A DNA stretch of 47,462 bases from an uncultured Treponema sp. (GTDB lineage: Bacteria > Spirochaetota > Spirochaetia > Treponematales > Treponemataceae). Position 1 is the stretch's first letter. Each line of letters begins with the position of its first letter. Below the pieces are notes generated by a model. It had not been told where the DNA came from, did no database searches, and saw nothing but the letters and a program-made list of their open reading frames with translations. Below, in pieces: positions 41,972 through 47,462 of this stretch. The stretch is taken from contig CAMNDY010000011.1 of the NCBI GenBank assembly GCA_946535985.1, positions 1 through 47,462 on the forward strand, written 5' to 3'. A program made the position numbers and the translations under genes.

Positions 41972-43019
41972 TGTTTACAAATTCAACAGTACCACCCATT
42001 GCCTTTACTCGTTCCTGAATATTTTGAATACCGTAGTGCTTTTTAGAATCGCTTTTATTAAGTTCATCAAGAGCTTCAAGAGTAAACCCAATGCCGTTAT
42101 CGCTTATGGTAAACTTAAAATCCTGGGCAACATCGGTAAACTTTACACAAACCTGGCTTGCTTTAGCGTGACGGGCAATATTACTTAAGGATTCCTGCAA
42201 AATACGGATAATTTCTATTTGAACAGTCTGAGGCAAAGAAGAAATGTGGGAAGAAGCAACAAATATTTCTGTCTTGATTTTATAGTTGCTTTCAAAGGTC
42301 TGCAGCATCTGGCGGATTATCTTTTCAAAATCCTCAGAAAGGTCAATATGAAGGGCACCAATAAGATAGCGCACTTCTTTCAAAGCCTGATTCGCATAAA
42401 AGTCAGATTTTTCCTTGTCATCCTGCTCAAGATAAAACTTAAGGGCTGCCAGATCCTGGGCAACACCATCGTGAAGATTCCGGCTTATCTTCTGCTGCTC
42501 ATCAGTCCTGAGCTGAATGTGCTTTATCTGGTTTTTCTGCTTGATTGATTTAAAAACAATACAAAGGATAGAAATTAAAAGCAAAAGCGAAGAACAGTAC
42601 ATAAGGCTGTCATAACCAAAAGAAAGTGTAATTTCCTTCTGCGAAATTTTATCCTGAAAATCTAGTATTAAAGAAGAAAGCTCCTGCTGAATTTTGAGCC
42701 CCTCCTCCCCTTGCGCCGCAGCCTGATTTTTAAATAGTGAGATTATTTTATCAAGCTCTTCTTCCAGCGAAAAATCAAAATAGGTAAAAGGATAATATTT
42801 TTCTTTTAAAGAATCCAAGGCTGAAAGAGTCTTAGCTGAAGTTTTATTATCAAGCCTATTATTCAGAATAATCAGATTTACAGCTTCATGCTCATATTCC
42901 GCAAAAAGTCTGGAAGCCCTGTTTTTATAATAAATAGAAAAGCTAAGCGTAATAAGCCCAAAATAAATGAGAATCATCTCTATGGAAAAAAGCTTTTTAA
43001 TCAGAGATTTTAAGTTCAT
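41925..43019 (-). CDS. Sensor histidine kinase, NarX/DegS (HisKA_3) type
   Basis: 364 residues: membrane segment (12-31), a periplasmic sensor region of about 105 residues rich in helices (no recognised domain), a second membrane segment (about 138-156), the HisKA_3 block SRNLHDGVAQDLAALKFYL with phosphoacceptor His183, and an ATPase domain (SNIARHAKASQV N-box, DNGIGF, a final GGTVEFVNNGGTTI). It would phosphorylate the downstream regulator. The -10 box ends 7 nt before the ATG and there is no Shine-Dalgarno sequence. The signal sensed is unknown. Confidence 0.9.
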   Translation of the reverse strand: MNLKSLIKKLFSIEMILIYFGLITLSFSIYYKNRASRLFAEYEHEAVNLIILNNRLDNKTSAKTLSALDSLKEKYYPFTYFDFSLEEELDKIISLFKNQAAAQGEEGLKIQQELSSLILDFQDKISQKEITLSFGYDSLMYCSSLLLLISILCIVFKSIKQKNQIKHIQLRTDEQQKISRNLHDGVAQDLAALKFYLEQDDKEKSDFYANQALKEVRYLIGALHIDLSEDFEKIIRQMLQTFESNYKIKTEIFVASSHISSLPQTVQIEIIRILQESLSNIARHAKASQVCVKFTDVAQDFKFTISDNGIGFTLEALDELNKSDSKKHYGIQNIQERVKAMGGTVEFVNNGGTTIAITIKNIIH

Positions 43020-43026
43020 GATTTAT

Positions 43027-43032
43027 ATTATA
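43027..43032 (-). promoter_or_regulatory. Extended -10 box of the kinase operon, 7 nt from the ATG
   Basis: TATAAT preceded by TG-C on the minus strand; 7 nt (43020-43026) separate it from the ATG. There is no clear -35 hexamer, as expected for an extended -10 promoter. Confidence 0.6.
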
Positions 43033-43053
43033 GCATAATTTTTTTTATTTAGT

Positions 43054-43068
43054 CGGGAATTTTTCCCG
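43054..43068. promoter_or_regulatory. Short inverted repeat between divergent genes
   Basis: CGGGAA / TTCCCG with a 3-nt loop, 22 bp upstream of the kinase -10 box and 75 bp before the InlB/BspA lipoprotein. It could be an operator; nothing shows which protein binds. Confidence 0.35.
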
Positions 43069-43142
43069 AGTTTTTCCGGCAAGGAGAAGTTAGAATTATG
43101 AGTAAATAACAAATATAGCTGAAAATTCAGGAGGAATTGGTT

Positions 43143-44768
43143 ATGAAAAACCGCATTAAATTTACAGCATTAATTTTATCGGGCATTTTTGCGCTGATAT
43201 GTCTTTTAGTTTCGTGTCAGGGGTCAGCAAATCCGGACACACCTTCGGATGGTAAAACCTATTTTACCGTTACTTTTGATTCAGACGGCGGCAGCACAGT
43301 TTCTTCTCAGAGAGTAGAAAGTGGAAAGACTGTTACAAAACCATCCAATCCAACAAAAACAGATTATGACTTTGAAGGATGGTTTACAGGCGACACGCTC
43401 TATGATTTTGACACCCCGGTAGAAGCAAATATTACCTTAAAAGCAAAATGGGAAATTGCAATCTACACAATTACCTTTGATTCTGATGGTGGTTCTGACG
43501 TAGAAGAAAAGTATGTTACAGCCGGAAAAACAGTAGAAGAACCAGATACACCAGGCAAGCAAGGCTATGGATTTTATGGCTGGTATAATGGAGAAACAGA
43601 ATATGACTTTTCCAGCGCGGTTCACTCAGACCTTACCTTAAAAGCAAAATGGGGCCCGGTCAAAGCAAAAGAAGTTACTAATGAAAATATTGTAAAAACA
43701 ATCAAAACATTAACAGAAAGCAAAACTCTTAAAGCTACAGGAGAATTTTCTCATGAATTAATTCGTGAAGTAAACAAAGCATTAAAAGCACTTTATGAAG
43801 AAAAACCTGCTGTGCTGGTTTCTCTGGATTTATCGGAAGTGACAGGTTTAGTATCGGAGTCGACGTGGTCTGGCAGCATCATATTAGAGGAGGCCATTTT
43901 TGGGGACTCCAATACGCATAACAATTCTTTTTACGGATGTAAAAATCTTGAAAGCATTATTTTACCTGATAATTTAGAAATCATAGGTGATTTTGCTTTC
44001 TATGAATGTTCAAATCTAACAAACATTATTTTACCAGACAACTTATACTTAATAGGATCCTATTCTTTTGAAGAATGTTTAAATCTAACAAGCATTACGA
44101 TTCCAGAAAATGTATATCAAATATGTTCCCTATTTGGTTCTTCTGAAAACTTAAAACTTACAAACGTATATTATAAGGGAACCTTACAGCAATGGTGTTC
44201 AATGTATGAATGTGGTCCGTTTCCTGAACATGAAAACTTTTACCTTAAAGGCGAAAAACTTCCGTCAGAATTAACTATTCCAAATGATATTACAACCATT
44301 CCTAAATACGCTTTTTCGGGTTGTTCAAGCCTTACAAAGGTTACTATTCCTGACAGTGTTACAGAAATTGGAAGTTCTGCATTCTCGGGCTGTTCAAGCC
44401 TTAAAAGCATTACTATTCCTGACAGTGTTACAAAAATATCTTTTGGTGAATTCCAATATTGTTCAAGCCTTAAAAGCATTACCATTCCTAACAATGTTAC
44501 AATAATTGCTACAAAAGCTTTCTACGGTTGTTCAAGTCTTGAAAGGATAAATATTCCTGAAAGCGTAAAAGAAATAGATTGCCAAGCATTCGAAGATTGT
44601 TCTGCTTTATTGAGCGTAGATTTTGCCATTAAAAATGGATGGAAGTATAAGGAGGTGAATTCGGGCAACCCTGTTACTGATGTACCACCTAATACATTTG
44701 ATACACCAGAAGATGCTGCAAAATACATAAAAGAACATGCAAAGTATGAATATTACAGGGATGAATAA
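43143..44768 (+). CDS. Lipoprotein with InlB repeats and BspA-like leucine-rich repeats
   Basis: 541 residues from the ATG at 43143, set by AGGAGG (43129-43134); the in-frame TTG six bases earlier is too close to it. Signal peptide with lipobox Leu22-Val-Ser-Cys25, two InlB B-type repeats (about 38-104 and 105-171, each ending LKAKW), a linker, then about eight BspA/LRR_5 units (LKSITIPDSVTEIGSSAF-like, about residues 245-495). Such proteins lie on the cell surface and bind host or matrix molecules in other treponemes and Bacteroidetes. The LRR-coding DNA is itself repetitive, which allows recombination. Ligand unknown. Confidence 0.85.
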   Translation: MKNRIKFTALILSGIFALICLLVSCQGSANPDTPSDGKTYFTVTFDSDGGSTVSSQRVESGKTVTKPSNPTKTDYDFEGWFTGDTLYDFDTPVEANITLKAKWEIAIYTITFDSDGGSDVEEKYVTAGKTVEEPDTPGKQGYGFYGWYNGETEYDFSSAVHSDLTLKAKWGPVKAKEVTNENIVKTIKTLTESKTLKATGEFSHELIREVNKALKALYEEKPAVLVSLDLSEVTGLVSESTWSGSIILEEAIFGDSNTHNNSFYGCKNLESIILPDNLEIIGDFAFYECSNLTNIILPDNLYLIGSYSFEECLNLTSITIPENVYQICSLFGSSENLKLTNVYYKGTLQQWCSMYECGPFPEHENFYLKGEKLPSELTIPNDITTIPKYAFSGCSSLTKVTIPDSVTEIGSSAFSGCSSLKSITIPDSVTKISFGEFQYCSSLKSITIPNNVTIIATKAFYGCSSLERINIPESVKEIDCQAFEDCSALLSVDFAIKNGWKYKEVNSGNPVTDVPPNTFDTPEDAAKYIKEHAKYEYYRDE

Positions 44769-44794
44769 AAAAATTAGCATAGGAGACATTAAAA

Positions 44795-45262
44795 ATGGAA
44801 AAAGTTTCAACTTTAGATTATAAATCCGTCGAAGAAGATAGAGGATGGTATAAAATATGGGTGACCGAAAATACTGTTATTCATATTTTATCAATCTTAG
44901 GCTTTGATTATTCTGACTTCAAAGACTGCATTGAAATTTCAGATAACCTGTGCTGCATTTATGTTGGCGAATCAGATAATTTACAGAAACGGTTCAAGAA
45001 TCATTTTTCAGAAAAGAGTTCAAGCTTTAGTAGACACATTAAGGCTATATTGCAGAATGACAACACACCTTTCTCAAACGAAGTTTTAAGCAATTGGCTT
45101 TCGGAATGTTATGTGGAATACGGTTTAGCAAAGGACTTAGACAAAAGCCTTGCAGAACATGAAGCATATCTTATCAACAGCCATCTCAGAATTCTGAATC
45201 ATGAATCAAATGAACACCCAAAAGCCAAACCAATTATTGAAAAAATAAAACAACTAAACTAA
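44795..45262 (+). CDS. GIY-YIG-like protein of unknown role
   Basis: 155 residues, cytoplasmic. The block CIYVGESDNLQKRFKNHFSEK (about 51-71) matches the second half of the GIY-YIG nuclease core (YIG then a catalytic Arg), an upstream GWYKIW could be the first half, and LAEHEAYLINSHLRILNHES near the C-terminus offers the metal-binding Glu and an Asn. Spacing between the two halves is longer than usual. It has a GGAG ribosome site and follows the lipoprotein gene by 26 nt, so they may be co-transcribed; a strong terminator follows. Nuclease activity is inference. Confidence 0.6.
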   Translation: MEKVSTLDYKSVEEDRGWYKIWVTENTVIHILSILGFDYSDFKDCIEISDNLCCIYVGESDNLQKRFKNHFSEKSSSFSRHIKAILQNDNTPFSNEVLSNWLSECYVEYGLAKDLDKSLAEHEAYLINSHLRILNHESNEHPKAKPIIEKIKQLN

Positions 45263-45295
45263 AACCAGCAACTAAGTCATTATTCCTTCAAACTT

Positions 45296-45335
45296 ACCGG
45301 AACAGTCCTCTACAGAATGTTCCGGTTTTCTTTTT
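45296..45335 (+). terminator. Intrinsic terminator after the GIY-YIG-like gene
   Basis: A perfect 9-bp stem, ACCGGAACA (45296-45304) with TGTTCCGGT (45318-45326), followed by a T-rich tract. Confidence 0.92.
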
Positions 45336-45404
45336 CTGCTGTAAAATTTTTTAACCTCACGATTTTGAAGTTTTTGATCTTGTGGATTATTCTGCAGTGC
45401 GGGG

Positions 45405-45500
45405 TATTAGGGGCGCAGCGCCCTAGGCGAAGGGGGTGTGGTGAAGACCGCAGGGCTGAACCCAGGGGGAAGGCTTTCCCCTTCGACAGGCTCAGGGACC
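45405..45500 (+). repeat. Repeat family B second copy joined to repeat C
   Basis: The same internal order as 14535-14684 read on the minus strand: a GGGCGCAG-type hairpin, GGCGAAGGGGGT, a CCGCAGGGCTGAACCC-like middle, then a GGGGGAAGG/CCTTTCCCC-like hairpin. The last part (45479-45496) is the exact 18-mer found in topA. Confidence 0.75.
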
Positions 45501-45510
45501 GCGTTTGTTA

Positions 45511-45539
45511 TTGAATAATTACCTATTTTAAACTATTAT
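45511..45539 (+). promoter_or_regulatory. Sigma-70 type promoter of fba
   Basis: TTGAAT (45511-45516), 17-bp spacer, TATTAT (45534-45539). The leader is about 43 nt and carries AAAGGAT before the ATG at 45590. Confidence 0.7.
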
Positions 45540-45589
45540 ATAGAACAAAGAAACGCTGGCGTCTAAACGACCGGCAAAAGGATGTTTTT

Positions 45590-46594
45590 ATGGCTATAAT
45601 TAGTTACAAAGATCTTGGCCTTGTAAACACACGCGATATGTTTGCAAAGGCTATTAAGGGTGGATATGCAATTCCTGCATATAACTTCAATAATATGGAA
45701 CAGATGCAGGCTATTATTCAGGCTTGTGTTGAAACAAAGTCTCCTGTAATCTTGCAGGTTTCTAAGGGTGCTCGTGCTTATGCAGACAAGTACATCTTGC
45801 GCAACATGGCACGTGGAGCTGTTGAATACGCTCACGAACTTGGATGTGATATTCCTATCGTTCTTCACCTTGACCACGGTCCAAACTTCGAAGTAGCAAA
45901 GGACTGTATCGATAACGGATTCTCTTCTGTTATGATTGATGGTTCCGCCCTTCCTTACGATGAAAACGTTGCACTTACAAAGCAGGTTGTTGACTATGCT
46001 CACCAGTACGACGTTACAGTTGAAGCTGAACTTGGTGTTCTTGGTGGTGTAGAAGATGAAGTTTCTGCCGAAGAATCTAAGTACACAAAGCCTGAAGAAG
46101 TTGTAGACTTTACTTCTAAGACAGGATGTGACTCACTTGCAATTTCTATCGGTACTTCACACGGACGCTGTAAGTTCACTCCAGCTCAGTGTACACGCAC
46201 TGCTGACGGTGTTCTTATCCCTCCTCCACTTGCTTTCAACGTTCTTGAAGAAATTGAAAAGAAGCTTCCTGGTTTCCCAATCGTACTTCACGGTTCTTCT
46301 TCTGTACCTGTACAGTATGTAAAGATTATTGAACAGTACGGCGGAAAGATTCCTGATTCTGTTGGTATTCCAGAAGAACAGCTGCGCAAGGCTGCTAAGT
46401 CTGCTGTATGTAAGATTAACATCGACTCTGATGGACGTCTTGCTATGACTGCTGCTGTAAGAAAGTTCCTTGCAGAAAATCCAGAAGCTTTCGACCCACG
46501 CCAGTTCCTTTCTGCTGCACGTGACGAAGCTAAAAAGATGTACATGCACAAGAATATTGAAGTTCTTGGTTCTGCAGGTCATGCTCTTGACTAA
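45590..46594 (+). CDS. fba: Class II fructose-1,6-bisphosphate aldolase
   Basis: 334 residues with the zinc-binding and catalytic motifs of class II aldolase: HLDHGPN (metal His and catalytic Asp), EAELGVLGGVEDEV, GTSHGRCKF and HGSSSV, plus NINIDSD-type KINIDSDGR. It reversibly cleaves fructose-1,6-bisphosphate in glycolysis and gluconeogenesis. Codon use is unusually biased (GCT, GTT, AAC, GGT endings, C-ending Phe/Tyr/Asn codons), unlike its neighbours, as expected for a very highly expressed gene. Tandem TAATAA stops are followed by hairpin repeat copy 4 and a terminator. Confidence 0.96.
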   Translation: MAIISYKDLGLVNTRDMFAKAIKGGYAIPAYNFNNMEQMQAIIQACVETKSPVILQVSKGARAYADKYILRNMARGAVEYAHELGCDIPIVLHLDHGPNFEVAKDCIDNGFSSVMIDGSALPYDENVALTKQVVDYAHQYDVTVEAELGVLGGVEDEVSAEESKYTKPEEVVDFTSKTGCDSLAISIGTSHGRCKFTPAQCTRTADGVLIPPPLAFNVLEEIEKKLPGFPIVLHGSSSVPVQYVKIIEQYGGKIPDSVGIPEEQLRKAAKSAVCKINIDSDGRLAMTAAVRKFLAENPEAFDPRQFLSAARDEAKKMYMHKNIEVLGSAGHALD

Positions 46595-46597
46595 TAA

Positions 46598-46627
46598 GAG
46601 ATTGTCGGGTCAAGCCCGACAATGACA
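46598..46627 (+). repeat. Hairpin repeat family A, copy 4, after fba
   Basis: GAGATTGTCGGGTCAAG..., stem TTGTCGGG / CCCGACAA, loop TCAAG; identical to copy 2 in reverse. It starts 3 nt after the fba stop codon and 14 nt before the terminator stem, so it can form a second hairpin on the 3' end of the mRNA. Confidence 0.92.
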
Positions 46628-46641
46628 CATTATGTCATCTT

Positions 46642-46677
46642 AAACGGTGGTTGATTATTCGGCCACCGTTTTTTTTT
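46642..46677 (+). terminator. Intrinsic terminator of fba
   Basis: A perfect 9-bp stem, AAACGGTGG (46642-46650) with CCACCGTTT (46663-46671), followed by a run of Ts that reaches the stop codon of the convergent gene. Confidence 0.95.
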
Positions 46678-47308
46678 ATTTCTTCAAAAAGATTTTAAGG
46701 AAAAAGTATAAAACAGGAAGAGCGGAATAAATTATTCCAACAATAAGAATTATAGCAAATGAATAATCTATCGCGTAAAGAGCATCAGAAATTGCCGGAT
46801 AAATGGCATATATACAAATAATCAGAATATCAATTATAATGCAGACCACTTTTTTGTTTTTTAAAGCTTCAAAAGCATCAATAAGACAGAAAGAAATCAT
46901 TACAAGCATTGCAAGGTAAATGACAGGTTTTAGAAAAATATCATAAGCCTGATAATAATATTCAGAAGCGGTTATTACACAATAAGGAAGATAAACTGCA
47001 TAAAATGCAGCCAGCAAAGGGAAGAAATTCTTTACTTTAAACTCCGCCGTATCGCGTGAAATCAAGGCATAAATAGCAGAAACTACAAATAAAGGAAGAA
47101 AAGCCTGTTTTACTATATAATAACTGAATATTTCTGAAAAAGAATCGTAAACAAGATGATGTTCGTATGTAAAGAAAAAGCGGCAGGCACAAACTACAAC
47201 TGCAGTCATAAGCCCCGCAAAAACAGGAAGAATTATTTTTTTATCTTTTACAAAAAAAGCATAAGCAATTAATGAACATGGCAAAAGGGTTAATAAAAAT
47301 AAAAGCAT
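46676..47308 (-). CDS. Unknown integral membrane protein
   Basis: 210 residues with about six membrane segments (near 1-18, 26-44, 70-86, 95-113, 127-146, 155-205) and short loops. I recognise no motif. The gene is convergent with fba. The promoter TTGATT-17-TATTTT ends 6 nt before the ATG and there is no Shine-Dalgarno sequence, so it joins the leaderless group. Function unknown. Confidence 0.7.
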   Translation of the reverse strand: MLLFLLTLLPCSLIAYAFFVKDKKIILPVFAGLMTAVVVCACRFFFTYEHHLVYDSFSEIFSYYIVKQAFLPLFVVSAIYALISRDTAEFKVKNFFPLLAAFYAVYLPYCVITASEYYYQAYDIFLKPVIYLAMLVMISFCLIDAFEALKNKKVVCIIIDILIICIYAIYPAISDALYAIDYSFAIILIVGIIYSALPVLYFFLKIFLKK

Positions 47309-47314
47309 GTGTAT

Positions 47315-47343
47315 AAAATAACCTTTATTAATGATTGAATCAA
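47315..47343 (-). promoter_or_regulatory. Candidate promoter of the unknown membrane protein
   Basis: Minus strand: TTGATT (47338-47343), 17-bp spacer, TATTTT (47315-47320); 4 of 6 matches each. The distance to the ATG is 6 nt. Confidence 0.4.
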
Positions 47344-47462
47344 GTGATAAAAATACTGGTACAAGTATAAAAAAATGCTCCCGCGGAAAATTGCCTTTTG
47401 TATCACCTGGCTCTTATTCTTATTATGCTGGCGGAGCCTTCGACGGTGATTTTTTCACCGGG
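47331..47462 (+). CDS. Possible partial gene running off the right edge
   Basis: An open frame of 44 codons from an ATG at 47331 to the window end. The translation turns protein-like after about residue 22 (SPGSYSYYAGGAFDGDFFTG) with codon use like the genome, but no ribosome site precedes the ATG and the frame may start elsewhere. The first codons overlap the -35 box of the divergent membrane-protein gene. No family recognised. Confidence 0.35.
   Translation, partial: MIESSDKNTGTSIKKCSRGKLPFVSPGSYSYYAGGAFDGDFFTG

Larger units (their letters stand above)
45336..45589. other. Non-coding stretch before fba
   Basis: Together with the terminator this makes a 327-bp gap. It holds a family B repeat copy, a repeat C copy and the fba promoter. 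Short open frames through it lack ribosome sites and run through the repeats, so I count none as genes. Confidence 0.7.

Noticed and set aside
43091..43110. Mini-frame ATG-AGT-AAA-TAA with AGGAG upstream, before the InlB/BspA lipoprotein
   Set aside because: Three codons with poor spacing and no attenuator structure; likely chance.
45317..45514. A 65-residue plus-strand frame in the gap before fba
   Set aside because: It begins inside a terminator stem and runs through repeats B and C; no ribosome site.
47402..47462. Open minus-strand frame at the right edge (could be the end of a gene)
   Set aside because: Only about 20 codons visible; the plus-strand frame over the same bases looks more protein-like, but neither is proven.

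Overview
The window looks like the chromosome of a spirochaete of the genus Treponema, probably a gut, rumen or oral commensal; I cannot name the species. The evidence is two FlaA-family flagellar sheath proteins, a flgB-flgC-fliE-fliF-fliG-fliH-fliI-fliJ operon close to a reduced division cluster (mraZ-rsmH-ftsL-murF-ftsW-ftsQ-ftsA-ftsZ) and to xerD/dprA/topA/xerC, and many lipoproteins with InlB-type, BspA-type leucine-rich, DUF1566, DUF6273 or SUMF-like domains. The order from mraZ to fliJ is the one I remember from pathogenic treponemes, except that an accessory block lies between xerC and flgB.

Layout. 1-6.0 kb, minus strand: a lipoprotein truncated by the window edge with an 18-bp tandem repeat, a GltS-type symporter, a PlsC-type acyltransferase with a zinc ribbon, a solute-binding lipoprotein, an aminotransferase, and an unknown 124-residue protein behind a sigma-28-like promoter. 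6.07-7.75 kb, plus strand: a TGS/nucleoside-kinase fusion. 7.8-15.1 kb, minus strand: the flagellar basal-body and export operon. 15.2-15.8 kb: a PIN-domain toxin-antitoxin pair. 15.9-24.0 kb: the accessory block, in which hslV and hslU are separated by a very large lipoprotein gene carrying an in-frame stop, next to SUMF-like and DUF6273 proteins. 24.0-37.9 kb, minus strand: xerC, topA, dprA, a TPR lipoprotein, xerD and the division cluster. 38.2-38.9 kb: an unknown nuclease-like gene between two very long palindromes. 39.1-40.5 kb: the FlaA pair. 40.6-43.0 kb: an integral membrane protein with a NarX/NarL-type two-component system. 43.1-45.3 kb, plus strand: an InlB/BspA lipoprotein and a GIY-YIG-like protein. 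45.6-46.6 kb: class II fructose-bisphosphate aldolase. The window ends with an unknown membrane protein and the start of a possible plus-strand gene.

How it fits together. The core theme is growth and division (MraZ-controlled division genes, chromosome dimer resolution, DNA topology) beside flagellar assembly. Three flagellar or suspected flagellar transcription units have sigma-28-like boxes (flgB, the 124-residue gene, the FlaA pair). fliF and the FlaA pair also have near-perfect sigma-70 promoters, so motility genes here appear to have dual inputs.

The main non-gene signals are: (1) at least five genes whose -10 box ends 6-10 nt before the ATG with no Shine-Dalgarno sequence, most often exactly 7 nt, which predicts leaderless mRNAs; (2) a dispersed 30-bp hairpin repeat whose four copies all touch stop codons and whose stem shows compensatory changes; (3) a six-unit MraZ operator over the mraZ promoter; (4) two palindromes of about 130-140 bp bracketing the nuclease-like gene; (5) two copies of a second, MITE-like repeat family. 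All functional statements come from reading the sequence and remembered family knowledge; no database search was run.
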